Below the pieces are notes generated by a model that worked only from the letters and a program-made list of their open reading frames with translations, searched no databases and was not told the DNA's origin. A program made the position numbers and the translations under genes. A DNA stretch of 64,000 bases from an uncultured Chitinophaga sp. (GTDB taxonomy: Bacteria > Bacteroidota > Bacteroidia > Cytophagales > Cyclobacteriaceae): NCBI GenBank assembly GCA_902168205.1, contig CABHOK010000008.1, positions 150,500 to 214,499 of the forward strand, given 5' to 3'. How positions within the stretch are numbered: position 1 is the first letter of the stretch; each line of letters opens with the position of its first letter. This document shows positions 35,363 to 44,153 of this stretch, one piece after another.

Positions 35363-37882
35363 TTAGCCTTGTTTGTTTTTGCGTTTCTTGCGAACCTCGG
35401 GAACGGCTGCGCGTCTGGTGTTCAGGGACACGATATTGGCAAACAGTTTATAGGCTCCTGAAACTCCTTCTGGTAATTCGCGGAAGAATGACAGCGAGGT
35501 ATATATATAGTAGCCTTCGCCATAGCGGGCTACCAGCAGGCTGCTTTCTTTTGGTTTTTCACCTTTGTCATTCATGGACAGGATTGCTTCGAAGTTATTG
35601 TCCCATTTATTCGGAAAATATAGTCCGCGTTCCTGTACCCAGCCATCAAAATCTTTCGCAGTAATCTTGTTGGGTATATTTACGAGCGGATGATCGGGTT
35701 TTAGAATTTTCACCTCGGCATCTTCCTCCGTTACGCGGTCGCGTGACAGCTCCAGCGGATACGGTGCAAAGTTTTTCGTGGTCAGGTCGCCATTGGTGTT
35801 ATACTGTACTACGAGTGTTCCTCCTCCTTTTACATATTCCAGCAGCGCAGGCATAATATAGCCCATGCGTTTGTTGGTATTAATGGCGCGTACTCCCAGT
35901 ACAACGGCATCCATCTGTTTCAGGTTAAGTAAGTTTACCTCTTCGTTCTTCATTTCGAGTACGGTATAGCCCATATAGCGCAATGCTGCCGGTATATCAT
36001 CGCCTGCACCACGGATATAGCCAATGATCTTTCCTTCTTTCTTCAGATCCATCCGCACAACTTTCGTTTCAGCTTTTGGCAAAAGTGTTTGTGTCGGGAT
36101 GTGATCGTAGCTGATGGTCTGGAAGCTGTGATCGAATGATTCGTTGCCAATGACGGCTACTGCCTTCACCACCGTAGTTTCTTCTTTGGAAGACGGATAT
36201 AACTGAAATGTTTTTGCCTGCTCCTGTCCACGCTCGGTTAATTCAAAAGGTATAGATTCCGGTTGTGTTTTCCAGCCTTGGGGTAAATCAAGGCGCAACG
36301 TACCGGATACACGCCCGTCACTGGCCGAGGTAACGGTGATGGTGATATCCTTCGGACTGGCATCGCTGAAGATTACTACGCTGCTGTTGGCATTTACAAA
36401 TACAGGTGGTACAATTTCAAACGGACGTGCTTGTTCTCCTTTGGCAGGATCAGTCCATTTATAACGCAGCGGTCGTACTATGGTTAACGCCTCTCCTGCT
36501 ATCGTAACATCCAATGTAAATTGTATAGCCGGGTCATTTTCCGGTTTACCAATGAGACTTTTATCCGTTACCGTAAACAGGCCCACTCCGTGATTTTCGG
36601 TTAACCAGTAAGGCGATGAGTAAGGCTTTGATTTACGCACTGCTTTTATATACCTGATGTTGGCTGGTATATTATTCTTCAACGCAAGCGACAGTGTTGA
36701 ATCTATACCCAGGTCGCTCGCCTGTATGCGATTCACGGTAACATCTATACCGGAACGATTCACAAGCTCCAGTGATGTTGTTACCTGTTGGCCGGGCGCT
36801 ACATAATATTTGTCGGCAGTAACATCCATGAAAAGTCCAAGGCAGTCGGCTATAAGCTGTTCCGTTTCAGCAAGCTTGCGTGTTTTCCATATACCCGGTT
36901 CAAGCTTTTGTATTTCCTTGCGCAATAACAATAGAATCTTTACGGTTGCCGATGGTTTCTCTCCGTCAAATTCAGCGATGGCTTTTGTAACGAGTGGCTG
37001 AATTTTATCACCACCTTTTACACGGCTCCAGGTTGTATTTATACCTTCGAGTATATTCTTCTCAGCCCGTGCACCTTTCATATACTCCAGGAACTCCGGC
37101 TGATCACCGCGTGTACCGCTGGAACCGAATCCCTGGCTCTTATGCTGACTGCGACTTATGGCTGCAATCTCCGTGTAAGACTGTCCTAACAAGGTGCTAT
37201 ACTCTCCAACGCGTAACGTTATTATACCGGGCGTATTTTCGTTGATGGTTGTATTCCACCATCTGCCGGTGTTGGTATATAAACGCTTGGGTTGCCAGGT
37301 TCCGAATTGTGCCACCTGATCAGCATATATATCTTTGTTGGCAGCGAGATCAAAAGCTTCCTGTGCGAGTATAGCAGAGGCTGTGTGATGACCATGCCCT
37401 GCGCGCTCATCCGGAGGAAAACGTGTGATAATCACATCGGGTTGATACTGACGAAATACTGCTACTACGTCCGACAGTACTTCATCTTTATTCCAAATGC
37501 GAAAAGTCTCATCGGCAGACTTCGAGAATCCGAAGTCATTGGCACGTGTAAAGAATTGTTGTCCGCCATCAATGCGCCTGGCAGCGAGTAACTCTTGCGT
37601 GCGGATCAAACCAAGCTGATCACGGATTTCCGGTCCGATCAGATTCTGTCCGCCATCACCGCGGGTCAATGATAAATAACCAGTAGTCGTGAGATAGTCG
37701 TTCGAGAGATAGGTTATGATGCGCGTGTTCTCGTCATCGGGATGTGCCGCCATATATAGCACGGATGCGAGTACATTCAGTTTCTTTAATTTCAATTTTA
37801 TCTGTGCGGCATCAGGTTGCCTGTTCTGCTGCGCAAAAATAAATGATGGCATCAGCAGAAGCACAAAAACACAAGTCCTCAT
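35363..37882 (-). CDS. Large secreted PIG-L family deacetylase
   Basis: 839 residues with signal peptide (1-17, ending IFAQ). PIG-L/LmbE domain about 38-290: zinc motif AAHPDDEN near residue 46 and the third ligand region AGHGHHTASA (about 160). These zinc hydrolases remove acetyl groups from N-acetylglucosamine-type substrates. Beyond it are beta-rich modules (about 350-640) of NPCBM/NEW3-like type (VTSASDGRVSGTLRLDLPQGW) and a C-terminal alpha/beta region (about 640-820; MDAVVLGVRAINTNKRM, GGGTLVVQYNTNGD) like glutamine-amidotransferase-fold domains without a recognisable catalytic Cys. The long form is typical of Bacteroidota. Substrate is unknown; location outside the cytoplasm suggests a polymer or imported glycan. 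Confidence 0.9.
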   Translation of the reverse strand: MRTCVFVLLLMPSFIFAQQNRQPDAAQIKLKLKKLNVLASVLYMAAHPDDENTRIITYLSNDYLTTTGYLSLTRGDGGQNLIGPEIRDQLGLIRTQELLAARRIDGGQQFFTRANDFGFSKSADETFRIWNKDEVLSDVVAVFRQYQPDVIITRFPPDERAGHGHHTASAILAQEAFDLAANKDIYADQVAQFGTWQPKRLYTNTGRWWNTTINENTPGIITLRVGEYSTLLGQSYTEIAAISRSQHKSQGFGSSGTRGDQPEFLEYMKGARAEKNILEGINTTWSRVKGGDKIQPLVTKAIAEFDGEKPSATVKILLLLRKEIQKLEPGIWKTRKLAETEQLIADCLGLFMDVTADKYYVAPGQQVTTSLELVNRSGIDVTVNRIQASDLGIDSTLSLALKNNIPANIRYIKAVRKSKPYSSPYWLTENHGVGLFTVTDKSLIGKPENDPAIQFTLDVTIAGEALTIVRPLRYKWTDPAKGEQARPFEIVPPVFVNANSSVVIFSDASPKDITITVTSASDGRVSGTLRLDLPQGWKTQPESIPFELTERGQEQAKTFQLYPSSKEETTVVKAVAVIGNESFDHSFQTISYDHIPTQTLLPKAETKVVRMDLKKEGKIIGYIRGAGDDIPAALRYMGYTVLEMKNEEVNLLNLKQMDAVVLGVRAINTNKRMGYIMPALLEYVKGGGTLVVQYNTNGDLTTKNFAPYPLELSRDRVTEEDAEVKILKPDHPLVNIPNKITAKDFDGWVQERGLYFPNKWDNNFEAILSMNDKGEKPKESSLLVARYGEGYYIYTSLSFFRELPEGVSGAYKLFANIVSLNTRRAAVPEVRKKRKNKQG

Positions 37883-38009
37883 GGTGGATGGTGGATATAG
37901 TTTTGTTGGTGCGAATTAACGCTAAAAAAATGAAAACCAACATCACTCATGCGATTGGGCGTGGCAGAAGATACATGAATGGCACCTGATGTTGCGAAAC
38001 GATGGGCCG

Positions 38010-38462
38010 TTATACCTTACCACGCTTTTCATCGTTGATGAAGTATGAGCCATCTTCCTGGAAATGAATCACAATGCGACTCAAGGGCTTTTTATCCTGT
38101 GATATAAATACAAGGGTATATTCGTGCTCGGTGACACGGCCTTTAATATCATCGGTATAGCCCATGTCCAGGTTTACAACGGTGCCTTCAGCAGCTTTGC
38201 GTGTATATAGCAGCTGACCTTTGCTATTGATGATACGGATCTTGGTTTCGCCCGGTGCAAGCTTTAATACTTTCATACTGATGGTGAGATACGGTAATGG
38301 ACCGGAGGTATTGGAAGCTGTTGAAGTATATACTTCGGATGTTTCTTTAACGCGTGTTCTGAATTTGAAATCGAGGTTGACCTCAAACTCATCTTTTGAT
38401 TTAAAAGGAATATCTTCTGCAAAAGAAGACAGTACCAGCCAGAGTATGCACAGGGGTTTCAT
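38010..38462 (-). CDS. Small secreted protein of unknown function
   Basis: 150 residues with a short N-terminal hydrophobic segment (MKPLCILWLVLSSFAED) that reads as a signal peptide. The rest is beta-strand rich (FEVNLDFKFRTRV, LPYLTISMKVLKL, TKIRIINSKGQLLYTRKA, SYFINDEKRGKV). No family recognised. Transcribed on the same strand as the PIG-L gene and thyA, but separated from each by more than 120 bp. Confidence 0.75.
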   Translation of the reverse strand: MKPLCILWLVLSSFAEDIPFKSKDEFEVNLDFKFRTRVKETSEVYTSTASNTSGPLPYLTISMKVLKLAPGETKIRIINSKGQLLYTRKAAEGTVVNLDMGYTDDIKGRVTEHEYTLVFISQDKKPLSRIVIHFQEDGSYFINDEKRGKV

Positions 38463-38615
38463 AGGAGTGTGTAGCTATGTTAAATATACGAAATTTAACT
38501 GCGGCAGACTTGTACTACTTCTAAAAAGATTGCGTGTATAAACGTCTTGTTGTACCACACGAACAGCATGCAGTACAACCTATACAATTGTTAAAATTCT
38601 GTTAACGATAAAAGC

Positions 38616-39410
38616 CTAGACTGCTATAGGAGCCTTGATGGATGGATGCGACTGGTAATTGCGTATCTCAAAATCTTCAAACGTATAGGCGAAGATTGAT
38701 TCGGGTTTGCGTTTGATTACCAGTTCCGGCAATGCGTGCGGCTCACGCGACAACTGAAGTTTAGCTTGCTCGAGGTGATTGGTATATAAATGTACATCAC
38801 CACCAGTCCACACAAATTCACCGGGCTGCAGATCACACTGCTGCGCAAACATATAGGTCATTAACGCATACGATGCAATGTTGAACGGAACACCTAAAAA
38901 GTAATCTGCACTGCGCTGGTATAGCTGACACGATAATTTACCATCGGCTACATAGAATTGAAACAGTGCATGACATGGAGGCAACGCCATCTTATCAACT
39001 TCAGCAGGGTTCCAGGCGGTAACGATGTGTCTGCGTGAATCCGGTTTCTGTTTGATCTGGTTGATTACTTGTGTGATCTGGTCGATGTGTCTGCCATCCG
39101 GTGCAGGCCAACTTCTCCACTGGCTTCCGTATACCGGACCGAGTTCTCCATTTTCATCAGCCCACTCGTCCCAGATAGTCACACCGTTATCGTTCAGATA
39201 CTTGATGTTGGTATCGCCATTTAGAAACCAGAGTAATTCGTAAATGATAGATCGTAAGTGAAGCTTCTTGGTAGTAACAAGCGGGAAACCGTTTGATAGA
39301 TCGAATCGAAGTTGTCTTCCGAATACGGATAATGTACCGGTGCCGGTGCGATCAGTTTTGCTTGCCCCGTTATCGAGGATGTCTTGCATCAGGTCGAGAT
39401 ACTGCTTCAT
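38616..39410 (-). CDS. thyA: Thymidylate synthase
   Basis: Converts dUMP to dTMP with methylenetetrahydrofolate. 264 residues, the same length as the E. coli enzyme. Visible: [15 protein letters not shown], the phosphate-binding [20 protein letters not shown], catalytic Cys in [11 protein letters not shown] (about 146), [28 protein letters not shown] and C-terminal PIAV (usual PVAV/PIAV end). ATG at 39410. A dihydrofolate reductase gene, often next to thyA, is not present here. Confidence 0.97.
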   Translation of the reverse strand: MKQYLDLMQDILDNGASKTDRTGTGTLSVFGRQLRFDLSNGFPLVTTKKLHLRSIIYELLWFLNGDTNIKYLNDNGVTIWDEWADENGELGPVYGSQWRSWPAPDGRHIDQITQVINQIKQKPDSRRHIVTAWNPAEVDKMALPPCHALFQFYVADGKLSCQLYQRSADYFLGVPFNIASYALMTYMFAQQCDLQPGEFVWTGGDVHLYTNHLEQAKLQLSREPHALPELVIKRKPESIFAYTFEDFEIRNYQSHPSIKAPIAV

Positions 39411-39440
39411 AGGAATTTACAATCCCGTGCAAGTACGGCA

Positions 39441-39483
39441 CATGAAGTTACTTTCTCAAGCGTGTTGAGAAAATAACTTCATG
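39441..39483. terminator. 19-bp near-perfect hairpin after the protease gene
   Basis: CATGAAGTTACTTTCTCAA (39441-39459) pairs with TTGAGAAAATAACTTCATG (39465-39483) with one mismatch and a 5-nt loop. It lies 18 bp past the stop of the tail-specific protease on the minus strand and 31 bp before thyA. It lacks a T run. Confidence 0.55.
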
Positions 39484-39500
39484 AAGCCGTAACTGATTGA

Positions 39501-41546
39501 TTAACCGATTTTTGTAATGATGAGATCGCCCAATACGAAGAGTCCTTCGCGCAGGTATTCATCGTCTAACTCCTTCAGATCAGACGTTGGTATTTCTTTG
39601 TTGGGAAGACTTGTGCTGAGTGAAGTACGTGAAGCTTTTTTCTTCTCTGCGTCTTCCATTTCTTTTTTACGCGCTACTTCATTCAACGATACCTTGGTAT
39701 CACGGTAGCTCTGGCGAACTTCTTCCGTATCGTTTACAAATTGCGCCAGTGTTCTATCAGACTTCAGGCGTTCCTGGTATGACTTGTTCAGGTTCGCAAT
39801 TACGCGATCGTTGATTACAGGAGTCTTCTGGAATAGTGTTCCTCTGATCTCATCCCACGGTAAAGCACTTGGGTTTGAGCTCTCACCAAACTGCTGAGGA
39901 TCGAGTGCTGTGGGTAATTTTACATCGGGAGTAACACCTTTGTTCTGTGTGCTGCTTCCCGTAACGCGGTAGAATTTCTGGAAAGTAAGTTTCAATTCAC
40001 CTACTTCATTATCCGGATCGTTGATGAAACGTTTCAGATCAATAACAGTCTGTACGGTTCCTTTACCGAATGTAGATTCACCCACTACAACACCGCGATG
40101 GTAGTCTTGTATAGCACCCGCAAATATCTCAGATGCTGATGCACTGAAGCGGTTGGTCAACACTACCAGTGGACCGTTATAGATAACTGCCGGGTTATCA
40201 TCAGTCTGTACATCGATGCGATTCAGAGAGTTCTTCACTTGCACCACAGGACCTTCCTTGATAAACAAACCGGTAAGTTCGATCGCTTCGGTAAGAGAAC
40301 CTCCTCCGTTGTTACGCAGGTCGAGCACAATGCCATCTACTTTTTCGTCTTGTAATTCTTTGATGAGACGTTTCACATCGCGCGATGTACTGGTATAATT
40401 CGGATCGCCTTTTTGATAGGCTTCAAAGTCCATGTAGAAACTTGGCAGTGTGATAACACCGAGGTTCATGTTCTTGCCATCTTTCTCGTAGTGCATAACA
40501 CTCTTCTTGGCTTGCTGATCTTCCAGCTTTACTTTATCGCGTACGATTTGTATAGTCTTGGACGGGCCATTCACACCAGACTCTACCGGGAGTATCTGTA
40601 ATTTTACGGTAGTGCCTTTCGGACCTTTGATAAGTTTTACAACATCGTCAATACGCCAGCCGATAACATCTACAATTTCACCTTTCTCACCCTGACCAAC
40701 GCCAATGATGCGGTCGCCATTATGAATAAGATCGCTCTTGTGTGCAGGACCTCCTACAATAACTTCTGCTACTTTGGTATAGTCGTTTTCAGTTTGCAGT
40801 CTCGCTCCTATACCTTCCAGCGACAAGCTCATATTTTGCTTGAAGATATCGGCAGCTTTCGGTGACAGGTAGTTGGTATGAGGATCATACGACTCGGTGA
40901 TGCTGTTCATATACAGACTGAAAACATCATCGCTGTTAAACTGAAGGATGGACTTTCTGAAACGATCGTAACGTTCTGTCAACATCTTCTCAATCTCGGC
41001 TTGTGTTTTTCCGGCAAGCTTAAGGCTGAGTGCCTGGCTCTTAATGATCTTTCTCCAGACTTCGTTGAGCTCTTGTTCGTTTTTGCACCACGGCTCTTTA
41101 TCGCGATCTGTCTCGTAAAATTCGTTGGTTGTATAGTCGAACTTTTCCTTGATCAGGTTCTTGGATATATAGTCCATGCGTTCAACAAAACGTTTTCTGA
41201 ACGCAGTATATATATCAAATGCTGCGTTTACGTTTTCAGCGCGCGTCATATCATCGATCACCAGACGATACTTTTCGAAAGTCGCGAGATCGGCTGACGT
41301 AAAGTACGTTTTGTTGTTGTCGAGGTTCTTGATATAGCTGTCGAGGATAACAGACGACAGCGAGTCGTTCAGTGTTATCTTCCGGTAGTGATTGTTATCC
41401 AATATATAGGTAACAACTTTCGCCTCTTTCCCAAAAACAGGTTTCGGCTTTAACTGCGTTGTGTCTGCAATGCCTCCAAAAAGAAAGCCGGGTACTAAAA
41501 GTACTGTACTGATAATCCCTGCAAAAAATGTTTTCTTCATCATCAT
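39501..41546 (-). CDS. prc: Tail-specific (C-terminal processing) S41 protease
   Basis: 681-residue periplasmic protease of the Prc/Tsp type. Signal-like N-terminus (MMMKKTFFAGIISTVLLVPG), a helical N-terminal region about 35-230 as in Prc (ESYDPHTNYLSP), PDZ domain about 245-335 (LSLEGIGARLQ, GDRIIGVGQ), peptidase S41 core about 350-560 with VDGIVLDLRNNGGGS, catalytic Ser in NRFSASASEIFAGA (about 470) and Lys in GESTFGKGTVQ (about 495), followed by a C-terminal DUF3340-like helical part. It degrades or trims periplasmic proteins from their C-termini. Three ATG codons in a row at the start; the outermost is used. Confidence 0.94.
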   Translation of the reverse strand: MMMKKTFFAGIISTVLLVPGFLFGGIADTTQLKPKPVFGKEAKVVTYILDNNHYRKITLNDSLSSVILDSYIKNLDNNKTYFTSADLATFEKYRLVIDDMTRAENVNAAFDIYTAFRKRFVERMDYISKNLIKEKFDYTTNEFYETDRDKEPWCKNEQELNEVWRKIIKSQALSLKLAGKTQAEIEKMLTERYDRFRKSILQFNSDDVFSLYMNSITESYDPHTNYLSPKAADIFKQNMSLSLEGIGARLQTENDYTKVAEVIVGGPAHKSDLIHNGDRIIGVGQGEKGEIVDVIGWRIDDVVKLIKGPKGTTVKLQILPVESGVNGPSKTIQIVRDKVKLEDQQAKKSVMHYEKDGKNMNLGVITLPSFYMDFEAYQKGDPNYTSTSRDVKRLIKELQDEKVDGIVLDLRNNGGGSLTEAIELTGLFIKEGPVVQVKNSLNRIDVQTDDNPAVIYNGPLVVLTNRFSASASEIFAGAIQDYHRGVVVGESTFGKGTVQTVIDLKRFINDPDNEVGELKLTFQKFYRVTGSSTQNKGVTPDVKLPTALDPQQFGESSNPSALPWDEIRGTLFQKTPVINDRVIANLNKSYQERLKSDRTLAQFVNDTEEVRQSYRDTKVSLNEVARKKEMEDAEKKKASRTSLSTSLPNKEIPTSDLKELDDEYLREGLFVLGDLIITKIG

Positions 41547-41645
41547 CCCTTGTATTTTATTCCCTTTCTACTATTGCCGGCAAATCGTATGCCTTTCTTC
41601 ATAACGTAAGAAAGGACGTTTACGATCATACTTCTATAAAAAAGT

Positions 41646-42536
41646 CTAGCCTCCTTTTTCGGAGTCATATTCATCCAAAAACTTCTGCGCCTGCTCAAGA
41701 CTCTGAAACTCAAAGAATTTCTTACCTGAAACACTGGAGTGAATTTCTACGCGCACCATGTCAATATTTTTGTTCCGTTTAAAGGTATGGATACCTTCAT
41801 TCCGGTAATCGTCAGCTTCTTTTGTCGAAATATTATAGGCAGTCGCACGAACAGATTTGCAGTATGAACACTGAAAGTGCTTAATCAATTCACCGGCTGC
41901 ATCTTTACTTGGATGGCGGGTAATTTCTTCCTTAACAATCCGCATCGTGTAGAATCCGCAGCTATTGCATTTCAATGCCTGTAAATGGCCGGGATACTTG
42001 TCGATCTTTACTTCACCGCTTTTCTCGTCAATCCACACATCATAGTCGATCGAGAAAACATTTTCCTCCGCCTGCATACCTTCTTCCAGGTGTACATCTT
42101 CTTCTTCTTCGCTGAGTAACCTCATCTTGTTACCGGCTGCACTCGTACGCGGCATGAAGCGCCATTTACGAAGTTTACCGTTCAATACAGTCGGGTAGTA
42201 GTAATCCAGCACCAGTGCAGCTACATAAGCTACAAGCGTACCACCGGCAATCGACATAAAGAGCCTTACAAAAAACCATACCTCTACGGTGTGCAGTTTA
42301 CCCATGCTATATAAGTTGATCAACAGCATAGCCGCCACAGCGAAGCAGAGGAATACTTTTTTGTAATTTTTAATTTCCTTTTGGTTGATATAGTCGTATT
42401 TCGCCTTGTAATCTTTTATGGTTGATATCCTTAGTTTGTGTAGCAGGTAGATTGCAATTCCGGCAGCAGTCATGATGATAGCACCTATGATCATGCAGAG
42501 ATTCCATACTTCTAGAAAGGGGCTTTGTGTTTGCAT
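41646..42536 (-). CDS. Membrane protein with zinc-ribbon-like domain
   Basis: 296 residues, family not recognised. Three hydrophobic helices: about 12-32, 60-78 and 88-110 (FFVRLFMSIAGGTLVAYVAALVL). The cytosolic tail holds an acidic patch (EEEEDVHLEEG), a WIDEKSGEVKIDKYPGHL segment, then two Cys pairs CNSC and CSYC about 33 residues apart, forming a likely treble-clef or zinc-ribbon site. C-terminal part has FEFQSLEQAQKFLDEYDSEKGG. ATG start at 42536; divergently placed to the small ORF at 42610. Conserved-looking but no function can be given. Confidence 0.82.
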   Translation of the reverse strand: MQTQSPFLEVWNLCMIIGAIIMTAAGIAIYLLHKLRISTIKDYKAKYDYINQKEIKNYKKVFLCFAVAAMLLINLYSMGKLHTVEVWFFVRLFMSIAGGTLVAYVAALVLDYYYPTVLNGKLRKWRFMPRTSAAGNKMRLLSEEEEDVHLEEGMQAEENVFSIDYDVWIDEKSGEVKIDKYPGHLQALKCNSCGFYTMRIVKEEITRHPSKDAAGELIKHFQCSYCKSVRATAYNISTKEADDYRNEGIHTFKRNKNIDMVRVEIHSSVSGKKFFEFQSLEQAQKFLDEYDSEKGG

Positions 42537-42609
42537 TAAGTTCTGGTTTAGTACTTTACTTTTAAATATAAGGATTAAAACGATTTAGGAAATAAACATA
42601 TTACAGAGC

Positions 42610-42759
42610 ATGCTGTCAAAAACATTTTTTAAAATTCTGGCGCGCATCAATAAAGCCATTATACCTCGTTACAGCAAGCGGGACATTACACGATTGAGCA
42701 AATTTGATCAGGCGCTGATAGCGTATCGTTACTGGGTAACTAAAAATTCGTTGGACTAG
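42610..42759 (+). CDS. 49-residue conserved-type small protein
   Basis: Short basic ORF (MLSKTFFKILARINKAIIPRY then SKRDITRLSKFDQALIAYRY, ending WVTKNSLD). It resembles a small basic protein widespread in Bacteroidota with the pattern INKxIxPxxSKRD...QxAIxxYRYxV; some databases label such proteins SsrA-binding protein, apparently without basis since SmpB is about 150 residues. Function unknown. Divergent from the zinc-ribbon membrane protein, 73 bp apart. Codon use and basic, helical composition support it as a real gene. Confidence 0.6.
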   Translation: MLSKTFFKILARINKAIIPRYSKRDITRLSKFDQALIAYRYWVTKNSLD

Positions 42760-42960
42760 AATAGTGACCTGTAACTTTAATTAGCCATCAATTAGTGTCT
42801 GATTTTCAGTTAATTAAATTAAGTAATCTAATTTAATAGTGGATATTTCTCTGGATTCAGAATGGGATTTCTATGTCAAAAATATTTGTGCAATTTTACA
42901 CAATATATATTAACATTTTATCTAAATAATACGTATTATTGTGTAATAATACACACAATT
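42760..42960. other. AT-rich intergenic region with complex operator
   Basis: About 200 bp, markedly more AT-rich than its neighbours. TTACACAATA (42896-42905) is the exact inverse of TATTGTGTAA (42937-42946), and the palindrome at 42925-42952 lies between them. See the separate regulatory entry. Confidence 0.6.
42896..42960 (+). promoter_or_regulatory. Nested palindromic operator-like sequence
   Basis: AATAATACGTATTATT (42925-42940) is a perfect 16-bp palindrome; its half AATAATAC recurs at 42945-42952 after GTGT, giving a second perfect hairpin GTATTATT-GTGT-AATAATAC. TTACACAATA and TATTGTGTAA (42896-42905, 42937-42946) form an additional inverted pair. All lie within 65 bp immediately before the ATG at 42961, suggesting a repressor or global-regulator binding region. 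Confidence 0.5.
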
Positions 42961-43212
42961 ATGAACGACTACGAGCGCAAAAAGATAGAAACGGAGCTAA
43001 AGAATTTTACCTCCCGGAATTTTGAGAAGCCCACGGCCTGCAGAAATCTGGAGCAGATACGATTTTATGTACGCGAACTGTGTATGAAGATTGATGAGCT
43101 TGAAGGAAACTTTAACTATGTACCACAATGGGCGTATGCTCTATTGGCCCAGTACAACGCGCAGCAGAATTCGATTATACAATTAGAGTTCAGAAATTCG
43201 TACAACGGATGA
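42961..43212 (+). CDS. 83-residue hypothetical protein
   Basis: Starts MNDYERKKIETELKNFTSRN, mostly helical and charged, contains CRNLEQIRFYVRELCMKIDE and a more aromatic C-terminal half (YVPQWAYALLAQYNAQQNS). No family recognised, no signal peptide or membrane helix: a cytosolic protein. The open frame extends upstream to 42862 but through the AT-rich operator region; the ATG at 42961, right after the palindromes, is preferred. Two Cys residues are present (in TACRN and ELCMK). Followed by another small ORF. Confidence 0.6.
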   Translation: MNDYERKKIETELKNFTSRNFEKPTACRNLEQIRFYVRELCMKIDELEGNFNYVPQWAYALLAQYNAQQNSIIQLEFRNSYNG

Positions 43213-43297
43213 GTAGTTTGGTATGCGGTATATACCCTCCCCTATCCCCTTGCAGTTCAGCTATATTTATACGGCTACAGCTAACACGTCCGGCCGT

Positions 43298-43450
43298 ATG
43301 CAGTATCACCGCGTAAAGCCCGGACATAGTAAATTAAGAATCAGCAGAACGGAGTTCATCAAGGCCTATAACGAAGGCCAAATCCTGGCAATCAATCCCT
43401 TACAACAGCGTGGCCAGGATTCAGTCTTTCAATTTGAATTCTATATTTAA
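43298..43450 (+). CDS. Possible 50-residue small protein
   Basis: Candidate ORF starting MQYHRVKPGHSKLRISRTEF, ending in QDSVFQFEFYI. The frame can be opened further to 43223 but that part is Pro/Ser-rich and unconvincing. Segment ISRTEFIKAYNEGQILAINPL has protein-like composition. It overlaps the converging MazG-like gene by four bases at the stop codons. Low certainty; no family recognised. Confidence 0.4.
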   Translation: MQYHRVKPGHSKLRISRTEFIKAYNEGQILAINPLQQRGQDSVFQFEFYI

Positions 43451-43920
43451 GCTTTGGTAACTATACCATCCAGATCAGCCGGGCTATAGTTTATTGATTT
43501 AATCGTCTTGTTATCAGACTTACGGTATACCAGCCATTTACCATCTTCCTGTTTATAATAACATTCAGTACCATCCTTCTTCAGATAGTGTTCAACAGTT
43601 GCTTTGGCTTCATCTTCTGTGCGACACGCTTTGCTCATATTCGAGCGCTGTACTTCCTCAAACAATGCACTGAACTTGTCTCCCAGACCAAACTCCAGTA
43701 TAGCTCCGGAGAGTACATATTGAATATCGCATAGTGCATCAGCAACACTAACTATATCTTTCTCGAGTATAGCTACTTCAAGTTCTTTCAATTCCTCGGC
43801 GATTAGTGCTACACGAAGTTTGCATCGGTCTTCTCCCGGTATAGCGGGTTTATCGAGAATCGGATGTTTAAAAGTTTTGTGAAATTCGGCTACCAGGTTC
43901 AACGCATCAGGCTGTTTCAT
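43447..43920 (-). CDS. MazG-like / PRA-PH-like nucleotide pyrophosphohydrolase
   Basis: 157 residues. N-terminal half matches the all-alpha NTP pyrophosphohydrolase pattern: RVALIAEELKELEVAI (EExxE metal motif) followed by VADALCDIQYVLSGAI (ExxD-type second motif). Members near in length are described as Cof-like or PRA-PH-like phosphohydrolases that hydrolyse nucleoside triphosphates. The C-terminal half (CRTEDEAKATVEHYLKKDG...) is extra. Role in nucleotide pool cleaning is by family. ATG start at 43920. Confidence 0.8.
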   Translation of the reverse strand: MKQPDALNLVAEFHKTFKHPILDKPAIPGEDRCKLRVALIAEELKELEVAILEKDIVSVADALCDIQYVLSGAILEFGLGDKFSALFEEVQRSNMSKACRTEDEAKATVEHYLKKDGTECYYKQEDGKWLVYRKSDNKTIKSINYSPADLDGIVTKA

Positions 43921-44071
43921 GTATTTCAGGTTTATTATAGTATAATCACGATGTATAGTTTCTGTTTACCAAAAGCCGGTTCACGTACCTTCTCTAAATT
44001 TTTAAGCTAAATTTAATACAGCTTCCGAACTGTTCTTTCTGGCATGTTTATCAGGCATTTGAAAGGTCAAA

Positions 44072-44137
44072 ATGGGTTTAAACGCTTTTGATTTAACGCC
44101 CGAAGAACGTGAATCGAAACCAATTTTGAAAAAATAA
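44072..44137 (+). CDS. Possible 21-residue micro-ORF
   Basis: An ATG-initiated frame encodes MGLNAFDLTPEERESKPILK plus a final K, then TAA. Composition is protein-like (LTPEERES), and it ends 17 bp before the first ATG of the next gene. It could be a leader peptide, a remnant of a decayed gene, or chance. Confidence 0.2.
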   Translation: MGLNAFDLTPEERESKPILKK

Positions 44138-44139
44138 CG

Positions 44140-44147
44140 TACTTTTG
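44140..44147 (+). promoter_or_regulatory. Candidate -7 box for the small secreted protein gene
   Basis: TACTTTTG fits TAnnTTTG. A start of transcription a few bases downstream would fall at about the ATG at 44154 and so favours translation from ATG 44178. Confidence 0.4.
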
Positions 44148-44153
44148 ACCTTG

